A stretch of 64,000 nt of DNA from Campylobacter pinnipediorum subsp. pinnipediorum (lineage in GTDB: Bacteria; Campylobacterota; Campylobacteria; Campylobacterales; Campylobacteraceae): positions 992,001-1,056,000 of the forward strand of contig NZ_CP012546.1 of assembly GCF_002021925.1 (NCBI RefSeq). The letters run 5' to 3'. The first letter of the stretch is position 1; each line of letters opens with the position of its first letter. This document shows positions 7,557-16,904 of the stretch, one piece after another. Made by a program: the position numbers and the translations under genes. The notes beneath the pieces were generated by a model. It saw only the letters and a program-made list of their open reading frames with translations, had not been told where the DNA came from and ran no database searches.

Positions 7557-8690
7557 TTAATTTCTTTCTTCATACTCTTTAAATCCAAACTCCCTTACAA
7601 CAACAGCTTCTTTATCTTCACGCAAATATACCAAATCAGGTAATTTTACCCCATTAAATGTTGTGTTTTTTACTATTGTGTAATGGATTTGATCTTCAAA
7701 AATAACCCTATCCCCTACTTTTATCTCTTCATCAAAATTATAATCAGGCTCGCCAACACTAAGACCAACTATATCACCAGCCAAACAAGTATTTGCACCA
7801 AAACGATAACTAAACTTACCGTTTTTACTCTCACCTCTTATGGCTGGTCTATAAGGCATTAAAATAGTATCTGGCATATGGGCTTCAGCTGAAACATCCA
7901 AGATGGCTATGTTTTTTTCATTTTTTACTATATCAAGCACACTAGCCACCAAATATCCACACTGCCAACCAACAGCTTCACCTGGTTCTAATATAACGTC
8001 AACATCATATTTTTCTTTGAAATTTTTAATTAGTTTTATCAAAAGTTCTACATTATAATCTTTTCTTGTTATATGATGTCCTCCGCCAAAATTTATCCAT
8101 TTCATTTTACTTATATATTTGCCAAATTTTTCTTCAAAATCAGCCAAAACAAACTCCAAACTCTCAGCACTCTCTTCGCACAATGCGTGAAAATGCAATC
8201 CGCTTATACCGTCAAGCAAATCATCTTTGAAATTTGCCTTTGTTATACCAAGACGACTATATCTAGCACAAGGATTATAAGCATCAACTGGAGATGCTGA
8301 ACTTTCCGGGTTTATCCTAAGACCGCACTCTACATTTGAGTTTAAAGCCTTATCTTTGAATTTTTGCCACTGAGTAAAGCTATTAAAAATAACATGGTCT
8401 GAGATTTGCAAGATTTCATCTATATCATCATCTTTAAATGCTGGAGAATAAGTGCAAATTTTACCACTTAGATATTTTTTTGCAAATTTTGCTTCGTGCA
8501 ATCCACTAGCCGTTGCACCATCAAGATAACTATCTACCAAACCCATAGCCCCACTAAATGCAAAGCCTTTTAAAGCGACCAAAACCTTAGCCCCGCTTTG
8601 TTCTTTTACATATTTTAAAAGCTCTAAATTTTTACGTAGTTTAGACTCTTCGCACACATAAGCTGGAGTTTTTATTTCGTTTTCTTTCAT
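7557..8690 (-). CDS. nspC: Carboxynorspermidine/carboxyspermidine decarboxylase
   Basis: A 377-residue PLP enzyme of the alanine-racemase-fold decarboxylase group. K41 in VLVALKGFAFSG is the expected Schiff-base lysine. INFGGGHHITRKDY and EPGEAVGWQCGY provide phosphate and substrate contacts, and the C-terminal ANTCLAGD carries the cysteine that reaches across the dimer. It makes spermidine or norspermidine from the carboxylated precursor, the last step of the alternative polyamine route used by Campylobacter, which lacks SpeD/SpeE. The partner carboxyspermidine dehydrogenase is not in the window. It is transcribed alone. Confidence 0.93.
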   Translation of the reverse strand: MKENEIKTPAYVCEESKLRKNLELLKYVKEQSGAKVLVALKGFAFSGAMGLVDSYLDGATASGLHEAKFAKKYLSGKICTYSPAFKDDDIDEILQISDHVIFNSFTQWQKFKDKALNSNVECGLRINPESSASPVDAYNPCARYSRLGITKANFKDDLLDGISGLHFHALCEESAESLEFVLADFEEKFGKYISKMKWINFGGGHHITRKDYNVELLIKLIKNFKEKYDVDVILEPGEAVGWQCGYLVASVLDIVKNEKNIAILDVSAEAHMPDTILMPYRPAIRGESKNGKFSYRFGANTCLAGDIVGLSVGEPDYNFDEEIKVGDRVIFEDQIHYTIVKNTTFNGVKLPDLVYLREDKEAVVVREFGFKEYEERN

Positions 8691-8773
8691 ATTTCATACC
8701 TTTTATTTTTTGATGATTATATAAAAATTTTCTTACTTTTTGCTACAATAATAAAAAATCACAAAGGAAAGAT

Positions 8774-8995
8774 ATGGTAAAAGTTGAGTTTTTAGGACCT
8801 ATAAATAAACCAAGTTTAGAGTTAGATGTAAAAAATTTAAAAGAGTTAAAAGAGATTTTAAACAAAGATGAAGAGCTAAAAGTTTGGCTAAAAGAGTGTG
8901 GTGTTGCGATAAATGATGAGATAGTAACAAACCTAGATACAGAGCTTAAAAATGGCGATAAAGTAGTACTTTTAGCTCCTGTATGTGGCGGGTGA
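8774..8995 (+). CDS. moaD: Molybdopterin synthase sulfur-carrier subunit
   Basis: A 73-residue ubiquitin-fold protein ending in LLAPVCGG. The terminal Gly-Gly is what becomes the thiocarboxylate. It delivers sulfur to MoaE to convert cyclic pyranopterin monophosphate to molybdopterin. It is first in a moaD-moaE-moeA operon, with an AAAGGAAAG ribosome site before the ATG. Confidence 0.92.
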   Translation: MVKVEFLGPINKPSLELDVKNLKELKEILNKDEELKVWLKECGVAINDEIVTNLDTELKNGDKVVLLAPVCGG

Positions 8996-9003
8996 GGTAT
9001 AAA

Positions 9004-9441
9004 ATGGAATTTTATAACGGCTCGTTAGATATATGTGAAATTCAAAATCGTTGGTATAAACAAAGCACTCAAAAAAATTGTGGTGCATTAATAACTTTTG
9101 TTGGAATAGTAAGAGAAGAGGACGGTATAGAAGCTTTAAGCTTTGATATATACGAACCAATATTAAAAAAATGGCTTGAAAAGTGGGAAGAGATAGCAAA
9201 ACAACAAAATGCTAGTGTCTTTTTTGCTCACTCAAAAGGCGATGTAAAAGTAAGTGAAAGCTCATATATAGCTGGTGTGCTAAGCCCACAAAGAAAGGTT
9301 GCATTAAAGCTTATAAATGACTTTGTTGAAGACTTTAAAGCAAATGCCCCTATATGGAAATACGATGTGATAAAAGGCGAAAGAATATACGCAAAGCAAA
9401 GAAGTCATCCTGTTTTGGGTGCTGGAATTTTAGGAGATTAG
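9004..9441 (+). CDS. moaE: Molybdopterin synthase catalytic subunit
   Basis: A 145-residue MoaE with GALITFVGIVREEDG, SFDIYEPILKKWLEKW, HSKGDVKVSESS and the C-terminal KGERIYAKQRSHPVLG, where the basic residues bind the pterin and hold the active-site lysine. I choose the ATG at 9004 over an in-frame start at 8983, because the later one has GAGGT just upstream and the earlier one would begin inside moaD. It forms the heterotetrameric synthase with MoaD. moeA follows immediately with no gap. Confidence 0.92.
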   Translation: MEFYNGSLDICEIQNRWYKQSTQKNCGALITFVGIVREEDGIEALSFDIYEPILKKWLEKWEEIAKQQNASVFFAHSKGDVKVSESSYIAGVLSPQRKVALKLINDFVEDFKANAPIWKYDVIKGERIYAKQRSHPVLGAGILGD

Positions 9442-10635
9442 ATGGAATTTATGAGTTATGAAGATAGTTTAAAAATTTTAAAAGATAGTATCGTTAAGTG
9501 GGATAGAGTAGAAAAAGTAGCTATCACACAAGCCTTAGACAGACACATCGCAATAGATATTATCGCAAAAGACAACTACCCAAAACATCAAACCTCAGCT
9601 ATGGATGGATATGCCTTTAAATTTCAAGAAAACATCAAAGAACTTGAACTTTTGACTGATTTGCCAGCTGGAAGCAATAACACAATCACAATAAAAAACA
9701 ATGAATGTATAAAAACATTTACCGGCTCACTAATAACAGATGGTGCCGACACACTAATACCGATAGAAAATGTAAAAGTAGAAGGTAAAAAAGTAAGCAT
9801 AATAAATCCAGTAAAAAAAGGCTTTGCTATAAGAAAAATAGGAGAAAGCTATAAAAAAGATGAGATACTAATAAAAAAAGGAACAAAGCTAGGATATGCT
9901 GATATAGCGCTTTTAGCTGAGCTTGGAGTATTTCACGTTAGTGTATTTGTAAAGCCAAAAGTTGCTGTTTTAGCAACCGGAAGCGAGATAAAAGACTTAG
10001 GCGAACAGCTTGAAAACGAAGCACAAATTTATAGTTCTAACCACATAGGTATAGCTATGATGGTTAATAAAATGGGTGCTGATGCGATGATATGTGAAAT
10101 AGTAAAAGATAAGCCAGAACTTGTAAAAAACTCTATAATAAATGCACTAAAATCAGCCGATATACTAATAACAACCGGCGGTGTTAGTGTTGGGGATTAT
10201 GATTTTGTAAAGACTGCATTAAAAGATGAGTTTGATGTGATAATAAATGGTGCTTTTATAAAGCCCGGAAGACATATCAAGATAGCAAAAAACAAAGAAA
10301 AATATATATTTGCATTACCTGGTTTTCCGTATTCGGCTATGGTAATGTGTGTGCTGTATGTAAGAGTGCTTTTAAACTCTTGGTTTTTACAAGATGAGCC
10401 TTACATTAAGGCTATAATGGATGAAACTTATGACAAGAGATCTCCGTTTTTGGAGTTTACGGCTGTAAATTTAGAATACAAAAATGGCAATGTATATGCA
10501 AACCTAAATGGTAAAAAAATTGGAAGTTCAGCTATAGTAAACAACCTATCAAATAAAGCAGCTTTGCTCGTTGTTCCAAAAGATACAAAAACGATACAAA
10601 AAGGCGAAATAGTAGACATACTACTAATGGTGTAG
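9442..10635 (+). CDS. moeA: Molybdopterin molybdenumtransferase
   Basis: A 397-residue MoeA. HQTSAMDGYAFK is the conserved N-terminal motif; VLATGSEIKD, DILITTGGVSVGDYDFVK and FALPGFPYSAMV form the MoCF-biosynthesis domain that binds adenylyl-molybdopterin. It inserts molybdate to give molybdenum cofactor, needed in Campylobacter for nitrate, sulfite, formate and TMAO/DMSO enzymes. Its start codon directly follows the moaE stop. A strong rho-independent terminator begins at its own stop codon. Confidence 0.92.
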   Translation: MEFMSYEDSLKILKDSIVKWDRVEKVAITQALDRHIAIDIIAKDNYPKHQTSAMDGYAFKFQENIKELELLTDLPAGSNNTITIKNNECIKTFTGSLITDGADTLIPIENVKVEGKKVSIINPVKKGFAIRKIGESYKKDEILIKKGTKLGYADIALLAELGVFHVSVFVKPKVAVLATGSEIKDLGEQLENEAQIYSSNHIGIAMMVNKMGADAMICEIVKDKPELVKNSIINALKSADILITTGGVSVGDYDFVKTALKDEFDVIINGAFIKPGRHIKIAKNKEKYIFALPGFPYSAMVMCVLYVRVLLNSWFLQDEPYIKAIMDETYDKRSPFLEFTAVNLEYKNGNVYANLNGKKIGSSAIVNNLSNKAALLVVPKDTKTIQKGEIVDILLMV

Positions 10636-10660
10636 TGTCTAGTAAATTCTAGACACTTTT
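10635..10660 (+). terminator. Rho-independent terminator of moaD-moaE-moeA
   Basis: An 8-bp stem GTGTCTAG / CTAGACAC with a six-base loop is followed by TTTT. The stem starts on the last base of the moeA stop codon, so the terminator is as close to the gene as possible. Confidence 0.88.
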
Positions 10661-10688
10661 AATACATAAAACAATAAAAGAGATAAAT

Positions 10689-11771
10689 ATGAGTGGTAAA
10701 AAAGAATTTATACCAAATAAGTTACCCATTAAGATAAATATGTCAGATAATTTATACAAGGCATTAAATACTGCTTCAAGAAGCTTAGGAGAACTAAACG
10801 GTTTTATAAAGACTATACCAAATCAAAATATACTTATAAACTCACTTGTATTACAAGAAGCAAAAGATTCAAGTGAGATAGAAAACATAATAACAACTCA
10901 CGATGATATATTTATAGCTCAAATAAATGATGATAAAATAGCCAAAAATACAAAAGAGGTAATAAACTATGAAAAGGCATTAAAATTAGGTTTTGAGTTA
11001 ATACAAAAAAACAAGTTACTATTAAATCGCCATATATTAAGCATACAAAAAATATTACAATCAAATAATGCAGGTTTTAGAACTCAAAGTGGAACAACTT
11101 TAAAAAATCCAACGACAGGAGAAATTAAACATATACCACCGCAACATATAGATAACATAAATGAACTTATGGATAATTTACAAAACTATATAAATGATGA
11201 ATTAGATGACCTTGATCCATTGATAAGAATTGCGATAATACACTATCAGTTTGAAACCATACATCCATTTTATGATGGCAATGGAAGAACTGGCAGGATA
11301 ATAAATGTGTTATATCTAACAAAAATGGGACTTTTAGACCTACCAATTTTATATCTAAGTGCTTATATCATACAAAATAAAACCAAATATTATGAGCTTT
11401 TAGAAAATGTTAGTAAGAATAATGATTGGGAAGATTGGATTTTATATATTTTAGTAGGCATAAACAAAACATCCATAGCAACAATAAAGCTTATAAAAGA
11501 TATAGAATCATCAATTAAAAATTTTACATCTATATTAAAAGAAGAAGCGCCAAAGATTTATAGCAAAGATTTTGTCGAGCTTTTATTTTCATTTGCTTAT
11601 ACTAAAATTCAATCAGTAGAAGAAAAGTTAAACATAAGTAGACAAACTGCATCAAAATATCTTAAAACTTGTGAAGAGCTAGGTCTTTTAAGATGTATAA
11701 AATTAAACAATATGAGTTATTATGTAAATTTATCTTTATTTGAAATTCTTAAAAAGGGTATAGTATGTTAA
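10689..11771 (+). CDS. Class II Fic-domain protein (putative AMP-transferase) with winged helix
   Basis: A 360-residue protein with an N-terminal Fic_N region, a Fic core and a C-terminal helix-turn-helix. The inhibitory motif (S/T)xxxE(G/N) is S61-S-E-I-E65-N66, placing it in class II, where the N-terminal helix blocks ATP. The catalytic motif HPFYDGNGRTGR spans residues 192-203. The tail around ISRQTASKYLKTCEELGLL looks like a winged helix that could bind DNA or regulate its own gene. Such proteins AMPylate (or de-AMPylate) a protein target, which is unknown here. It lies between moeA and dnaX, with no Fic antitoxin gene beside it. An identical 27-bp repeat pair overlaps its stop. Confidence 0.88.
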   Translation: MSGKKEFIPNKLPIKINMSDNLYKALNTASRSLGELNGFIKTIPNQNILINSLVLQEAKDSSEIENIITTHDDIFIAQINDDKIAKNTKEVINYEKALKLGFELIQKNKLLLNRHILSIQKILQSNNAGFRTQSGTTLKNPTTGEIKHIPPQHIDNINELMDNLQNYINDELDDLDPLIRIAIIHYQFETIHPFYDGNGRTGRIINVLYLTKMGLLDLPILYLSAYIIQNKTKYYELLENVSKNNDWEDWILYILVGINKTSIATIKLIKDIESSIKNFTSILKEEAPKIYSKDFVELLFSFAYTKIQSVEEKLNISRQTASKYLKTCEELGLLRCIKLNNMSYYVNLSLFEILKKGIVC

Positions 11772-11833
11772 AATTTATTGATTTTTTTAACATACAGATA
11801 TATCTTTGTTAAAATTTATTGATTTTTTTAACA
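11766..11833. repeat. Tandem pair of identical 27-bp elements with dyad symmetry
   Basis: 11766-11792 and 11807-11833 are identical over 27 bases, 41 bases apart. Each begins TGTTAAAA and ends TTTTAACA, so each can form a small hairpin or serve as a palindromic binding site. The first copy contains the fic stop codon and the second lies upstream of dnaX. They may act as a double terminator or as operators for the Fic winged helix; the sequence alone does not decide. Confidence 0.75.
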
Positions 11834-11959
11834 AAAGCTATTTTACAGACTTTAAACACAAAGTTTATAAAATCAATCAACATTTAAAACAGTTGTCTAT
11901 CTTTAAATTTATATACTTTTTAGTAAAATCCAAAAAAAATATTATCAAAAGGATAAAAT

Positions 11960-13603
11960 TTGCAAGCACTAGCGTTAAAATATCGTCCAAAAAATTTCAG
12001 TGAGCTTATAGGACAAGAAGCCGTAAGTAAAAGTCTAACTTATGCTTTAAAAGATCAAAGAATAAGCCACGCTTATCTGTTTTCAGGACTTAGAGGGAGT
12101 GGAAAAACTTCAAGCGCTAGGATATTTTCAAAAGCTTTGGTTTGCGAACAAGGTCCAACAGCTACACCGTGCGAAGAGTGTGCACACTGCAAAATGGCAA
12201 ATGAATCAAGGCATATGGATATAATAGAAATAGACGCTGCAAGCCATAGAAAGATAGATGATATAAGAGAGCTTATAGAACAAACAAAATACAACCCCGC
12301 ATCTGCAAGATATAAAATCTTTATCATAGATGAGGTTCATATGCTAACAAAAGAGGCATTTAATGCCCTGCTTAAAACACTTGAAGAACCACCACCTTAT
12401 GTAAAGTTTATCCTTGCAACCACAGATCCTTTAAAACTACCGGCAACTATTTTATCAAGAACTCAACATTTTAGATTTAAACAGATAAATAAATATGCTA
12501 TCCAAAAACATCTTGAATACATACTATCAAATGAAAATATAAGCTACGAAAAAGAGGCGATTGAAATTCTAGCTCGTAGTGGGTCGGGTTCTTTAAGAGA
12601 TACATTGACACTACTTGATCAAGCCATAATATATAGCAATAATAAAATAACACAAGATAGTGTCGTTGAGATGCTTGGACTTCTTGAACCACAAAGGATA
12701 GAAGAGATATACAATATAGTTTTAAGCTCTGATAAAAACAGACTAAAAGAGCTTATAGTAGAGCTTGAATCATACGAAGCTGAGATGATTATAGATGAGC
12801 TTATAACAAATCTAAAAGGCAAGTTTTTAAACAACGACCCTAGATTTTCACTACTTGTCTATGAAAGATTTTTTAGAATTTTTGCACAAGCTAAGGGTAT
12901 GCTAAATACAACAAACGACAATAACTTTGTATTAAGTATAATGCTTTTTATGATGATAGAAGCATTGAATTTACAAACCATAGATGAAGCCATAAGCACT
13001 CAAATACAACAACCAGTCATCCAAGCTCAAACAACCCAAGAAACAAAACCTGAAAATATCAAAAAAGAAGAAAAACCAAAAGACATCTATGCTATATTTT
13101 TGGCAAAAATTTATGATAGGGATTTTGACCTTGGCGAATGTCTATCAAAAAATACAAAATTTGTTAGCTATGAAAACAATGTCCTTAGTATAACATCAAG
13201 TGCTAGTGGAAGCGATCAAATGCTTTTAAGAAATAGCTCAAAGATAATAATGCAAATTTTAAAAGCAAATTTTGGAGAAAAAGCAACTATAAAAATAGTT
13301 CCAACACCAAAAGAGAGTATCAAAGAAGATATAAAAGTCCAAGAACAAGAGATAAAGCAAGAAGTAAAAAAAAATGACAATCTTTCAAATTTGCTAGATG
13401 AAGAGTTAGCAAGGCTAGAAGTAAAAGAACAAGCGCCTATAAAGATAGCTCAAAAATCAGAAACAAAACTAAGCATACAAGATGAAATTCTAAGCCTAAA
13501 TGCAAACAAGACCAAAGAAGAGCTTGAAAGAAATAGACAAGAAAATCTCATTAGAGAAGCAAAAAGGCTATTTGGTGAGCCGGAAATTTCAAAAATACAA
13601 TAA
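11960..13603 (+). CDS. dnaX: DNA polymerase III subunit gamma/tau
   Basis: A 547-residue clamp-loader ATPase. The Walker A is GLRGSGKT (residues 43-50), zinc-binding cysteines are C62, C71, C74 and C77, the DExx-type Walker B lies in IFIIDEVHML, and sensor 1 follows in FILATTDPLKLP. The start is a TTG at 11960 with AAAAGGATAAAAT just upstream; the protein begins MQALALKYRPKNF, as usual for DnaX. The C-terminal 180 residues are lysine/glutamate-rich and variable. No programmed frameshift site was obvious to me. It is convergent with the small membrane-protein gene at 13606. Confidence 0.95.
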   Translation: MQALALKYRPKNFSELIGQEAVSKSLTYALKDQRISHAYLFSGLRGSGKTSSARIFSKALVCEQGPTATPCEECAHCKMANESRHMDIIEIDAASHRKIDDIRELIEQTKYNPASARYKIFIIDEVHMLTKEAFNALLKTLEEPPPYVKFILATTDPLKLPATILSRTQHFRFKQINKYAIQKHLEYILSNENISYEKEAIEILARSGSGSLRDTLTLLDQAIIYSNNKITQDSVVEMLGLLEPQRIEEIYNIVLSSDKNRLKELIVELESYEAEMIIDELITNLKGKFLNNDPRFSLLVYERFFRIFAQAKGMLNTTNDNNFVLSIMLFMMIEALNLQTIDEAISTQIQQPVIQAQTTQETKPENIKKEEKPKDIYAIFLAKIYDRDFDLGECLSKNTKFVSYENNVLSITSSASGSDQMLLRNSSKIIMQILKANFGEKATIKIVPTPKESIKEDIKVQEQEIKQEVKKNDNLSNLLDEELARLEVKEQAPIKIAQKSETKLSIQDEILSLNANKTKEELERNRQENLIREAKRLFGEPEISKIQ

Positions 13604-13605
13604 AA

Positions 13606-13974
13606 TCAAAAAAATAACTTTATACAAATAATAGTCGCTATAATGCCGATAAAAAAGCTTATAGCGCTATAGGTTATGAGTTGATTTTTGTGTATTCTTT
13701 TTGTTTTTTCCATCTGCTTTTCGTGATGTTTTTTTACCCCTTCAAATGTTAGATTCATTATCTTTTCATTTGTTTTTGTTAGTTTTTCTGTAAACTCCTT
13801 AACTTGTTCGTTATTTATGTATTGCATAGTTTTTATAGTAGTTTCGGCTAATTTTTCATAGTCATTTGACTCCTGCCAAATCTCAACTAAGTCATTGTTT
13901 TCTATAGCTTGTTTTAGCTTTATAGCATCATCTTGCAACTCATTATTTTGTAAAGAAACTACTTCATTGCTCAT
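13606..13974 (-). CDS. Tail-anchored hypothetical protein
   Basis: A 122-residue protein: charged, helical and probably coiled-coil for about 95 residues, then one C-terminal membrane segment (LITYSAISFFIGIIATIICIK). It has no signal peptide, so the bulk should face the cytoplasm. It sits one base downstream of psd and probably shares its transcript. I do not recognise a family. Confidence 0.65.
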   Translation of the reverse strand: MSNEVVSLQNNELQDDAIKLKQAIENNDLVEIWQESNDYEKLAETTIKTMQYINNEQVKEFTEKLTKTNEKIMNLTFEGVKKHHEKQMEKTKRIHKNQLITYSAISFFIGIIATIICIKLFF

Positions 13975-13975
13975 A

Positions 13976-14803
13976 TTATTCTCCTAACAAAGATATTTTA
14001 CCTATGCTTTGAGTAAATTTTACCTTTTGCAACTCGCTAAGATTGTATTTTATCAAACCCTTAGGGCTAATTATTACTATGGTAGAACCAAGCTCAAAAT
14101 TTCCTATCTTATCGCCTTTTTTGATAAACAAATTATCATATTCATATACATTTACATCATTTGCTTTTGCATTTGTTTTTATCCTACTATCAAAGACAAA
14201 ATTCATCTTTCCGACATTTAAAGCACCTACAAATACAAGCCAAATTTTACCTATATTTTCTATCTCACATTCAAGTATCACGCGTTCATTTTTTGTATAA
14301 AGACTGCTTATTTTTTTTAGTTTGCTTATAGCTACACTATATAATCTACCTGGCACATATATAGCTTTTTTTACCTTTATATCAAACGGTGAATGATAAT
14401 GGTGATAATCACTCGGACTAAGATAAAGATTTAAAAAGTCATACCCTTTTTGCATATCATCATCACTTATAGCATTCCAAAGCAACTCACTTACACTATA
14501 TCCCATTCCTTTTACGCTAAATGCAAGATTGGCTACGCTACTACCACAACTAAGACAAGTGCCATCACAAGGGCTTATAAATGAGCTTTTATCACTATCA
14601 ATATCTCTTGGCTTTATAAACTCTCTTGTAAAAAGCTTATTTAAGCTCTCATAAGTGTCAGGATTCCAAAACTCACTCATATCTATCTTAAAATAACTTA
14701 CATACCATCTATTTATCATTTTTTGAATGACTTTTGGAAATTTACAACCAAAAATCGCACCAAATAAATTTGAAATCATCTTATCAAGCATTATTATCTC
14801 CAT
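13976..14803 (-). CDS. psd: Phosphatidylserine decarboxylase
   Basis: A 275-residue proenzyme with FELGSTIVII near the C-terminus. Cleavage before S240 of the LGST motif should create the pyruvoyl group on the small alpha chain. NLYLSPSDYHHYHSPFD holds the conserved histidines. It makes phosphatidylethanolamine at the inner membrane. A second ATG four codons in (MLDKMISN) is also possible. The gene overlaps the end of the metallophosphoesterase gene by 20 bases. Confidence 0.93.
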   Translation of the reverse strand: MEIIMLDKMISNLFGAIFGCKFPKVIQKMINRWYVSYFKIDMSEFWNPDTYESLNKLFTREFIKPRDIDSDKSSFISPCDGTCLSCGSSVANLAFSVKGMGYSVSELLWNAISDDDMQKGYDFLNLYLSPSDYHHYHSPFDIKVKKAIYVPGRLYSVAISKLKKISSLYTKNERVILECEIENIGKIWLVFVGALNVGKMNFVFDSRIKTNAKANDVNVYEYDNLFIKKGDKIGNFELGSTIVIISPKGLIKYNLSELQKVKFTQSIGKISLLGE

Positions 14804-15896
14804 ATAAATTTAATATAGCTATCTCACTTTGTGCCAAAATCCTAACAGGTGGACCCCAAAAACCGGCACCAGAGCTAACATATATCTGCATTTTATCATT
14901 ATGTTGATAAAGACCATATAAATAAGGCTGTTGCAATAGCACAAGAAGTCCAAAAGGAAAAATTTGTCCAGCGTGTGTATGTCCACTTAGTACAAGGTCT
15001 ACATCTTTATGCATATACTCGACAAATTTTGGCTGATGAGCTAGCAACACAACCGGTTTATCATCATTTACGCCAGACAATGTTTGTTTTAAATCAGGCT
15101 TTAGATAATCAAATCTATATCCACTAACGTCATAAACACCACATACATTTATATCATCTAACTCTATACAATCATTTCTTAACACATTAACTCCAAGGGT
15201 TTCTATCTTTGCTAAAATCGCATCTACCCCATGATAATACTCGTGATTTCCCGGCACATAAAACACACCGTATTTACTCTTTATGTCTTTTAATGGGTCT
15301 AAAAAATCCCCTATTTCATCGGCTTTCATATCCACCAAATCCCCAGATATAGCAACGATATCGGGCTTTGTTTTGTTTATATCATTTACCATACCTGCTA
15401 AAAACTCTTTTTGCAAAAAAGTGCCTATATGTATATCTGTTATAAGGGCTATTTTTATATCTTTTTTTAGATTTTTTATCTTGATATTTTTCTCTTTTAT
15501 CTTAGGTGGCATTATGGCTGAAAATAGACCTTTTAGAAAAAAACTAATAAACAATATAACAAATGTTATATCAAAACAAATTTTTATAAACTCTCTTCTT
15601 GAGCTAATAAATTTTTGCTTATTTAAGATAATTAAGCCTAAATGATACAAAATGCTTATAGCAAACAAAAACCAAGAAAATGCCAAAAAAGTCGCACTAA
15701 ATATATAAAAAGATGAGTTAAAAAACAGATATCTTAACTGAATTATAAACAAAACTTCAAGGATGCAAACAAGTATAAAAAAGATTCTCACACTAAAAAT
15801 ATGATTTTTTAAAAAAGCTATCTTTGAAACAAAAAATTTATAAGAATAAAAGTTCATAAAGCACATAGCTATAATAAAAATAAGTGTAAAAAACAT
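14784..15896 (-). CDS. Membrane-anchored metallophosphoesterase (YaeI-like)
   Basis: A 370-residue protein with three or four N-terminal membrane segments (about residues 1-125), then a calcineurin-type phosphoesterase domain: ALITDIHIGTF, AISGDLVDMKAD, VPGNHEYYHG, LLAHQPKF and LSGHTHAGQIFPFG supply the usual two-metal ligands. YaeI-like members act on membrane or cell-envelope phosphates. The position just before psd in one operon fits a role in lipid or envelope metabolism, but the substrate is not known. Confidence 0.85.
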   Translation of the reverse strand: MFFTLIFIIAMCFMNFYSYKFFVSKIAFLKNHIFSVRIFFILVCILEVLFIIQLRYLFFNSSFYIFSATFLAFSWFLFAISILYHLGLIILNKQKFISSRREFIKICFDITFVILFISFFLKGLFSAIMPPKIKEKNIKIKNLKKDIKIALITDIHIGTFLQKEFLAGMVNDINKTKPDIVAISGDLVDMKADEIGDFLDPLKDIKSKYGVFYVPGNHEYYHGVDAILAKIETLGVNVLRNDCIELDDINVCGVYDVSGYRFDYLKPDLKQTLSGVNDDKPVVLLAHQPKFVEYMHKDVDLVLSGHTHAGQIFPFGLLVLLQQPYLYGLYQHNDKMQIYVSSGAGFWGPPVRILAQSEIAILNLYGDNNA

Positions 15897-15999
15897 TTAA
15901 ATCCTTTTATGAGTTAAAATTATTTGAATTATTATACAAAACAATTAACCAAAAATATCTTTATATCCAATAAGGTGTTTTAAATTTAGATTAAAACAG

Positions 16000-16005
16000 T
16001 ATAAT
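16000..16005 (+). promoter_or_regulatory. Probable -10 box of the thiXYZ operon
   Basis: TATAAT in AACAGTATAATATTGC lies about 16 bases upstream of the riboswitch 5' end, giving a transcript start near 16012 and a leader holding the complete aptamer. Confidence 0.65.
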
Positions 16006-16015
16006 ATTGCTTTTA

Positions 16016-16092
16016 GTTCATTGGGGTGCTTTTATGGCTGAGATCATACCCGTATAACCTGATTTGGATAATGCCAACGTAGGAAAAAGATA
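16016..16092 (+). promoter_or_regulatory. TPP riboswitch (THI element)
   Basis: All the hallmark segments are present in order: GGGGTGC, GGCTGAGA, ATACCCGTATAACCTGA, TTGGATAATGCCAACGTAGG. This is the thiamine-pyrophosphate aptamer. It lies in the leader of the thiXYZ operon, about 40 bases before the start codon, so TPP should repress by blocking translation or ending transcription. The short P3 arm is the minimal form. Confidence 0.96.
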
Positions 16093-16131
16093 GATTTCAT
16101 TTTAGCACTTACATTGACAGTTTAAAGGTTA

Positions 16132-16887
16132 GTGTTGAAACAGAAATTTAAAAACTTATTTAATTTTTTATATAGATATAGCATTATATGGCTTGTCTTG
16201 CTTATATGGCAAATAATGGCGAGTTTAGCGATCATACCTGAGTTTTTATTGCCCTCCCCCTACTCTGTCATCAAGGCTTTTATAGATGATTTTAGCCTTA
16301 TAATGTATCACACAAAATACACCCTACTTGAAACATTTATAGGCATAAGCATAGCTATAGTTTTGGCATTTTTACTATCCATACTAATGGATACATTTAA
16401 AATTTGCTATGATATCTTATATCCGCCTATCATAATCACACAAACCATACCAACCATAGCAATAGCCCCGCTTTTGATAATATGGCTTGGATATCATATG
16501 ACACCAAAGATAGTGCTTATAGTGCTTACTGGATTTTTTCCTATACTTATAGCTTTGATAGATGGATATAGGTCGGTGGATAAAGATAGCTTGACACTTT
16601 TAAAAAGTATGGGTGCTACAAAGTGGCAAACATATCGCCACGCAAAACTTCCAGCAAGTTTAGGGTATTTTTTCGCTGGACTTAGGGTATCAATATCTTA
16701 TGCTTTGATATCAGCTGTGGTATCTGAGTGGCTTGGTGGTTTTTATGGGCTTGGGGTATATATGACAAGGGTGAGAAAGGCATTTGCGCTTGATAAAATG
16801 TTTGCAATTATCTTTTTTGTATCTATACTAAGTTTGGTTTTGATGGCGATTATAAACTACATACATAAAAAAGTAGTTAAATACTAA
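16132..16887 (+). CDS. thiX: ABC transporter permease for a thiamine precursor
   Basis: A 251-residue inner-membrane permease with six hydrophobic segments and an EAA-type loop, LLKSMGATKWQTYRHAKLP, that contacts the ATPase. The start is taken as GTG at 16132, with AAAGG upstream; a TTG at 16135 is an alternative. The TPP riboswitch in front and the ThiY/ThiZ genes behind indicate uptake of hydroxymethylpyrimidine or a related pyrimidine precursor. Confidence 0.88.
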   Translation: MLKQKFKNLFNFLYRYSIIWLVLLIWQIMASLAIIPEFLLPSPYSVIKAFIDDFSLIMYHTKYTLLETFIGISIAIVLAFLLSILMDTFKICYDILYPPIIITQTIPTIAIAPLLIIWLGYHMTPKIVLIVLTGFFPILIALIDGYRSVDKDSLTLLKSMGATKWQTYRHAKLPASLGYFFAGLRVSISYALISAVVSEWLGGFYGLGVYMTRVRKAFALDKMFAIIFFVSILSLVLMAIINYIHKKVVKY

Positions 16888-16904
16888 AACAAAGGAAAAA
16901 CAAA

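Noticed and set aside
11806-12003. A 65-codon frame running from the second 27-bp repeat into dnaX
   Set aside because: It overlaps the dnaX start in another frame, its first codons are simply the repeat, and no ribosome site precedes it.
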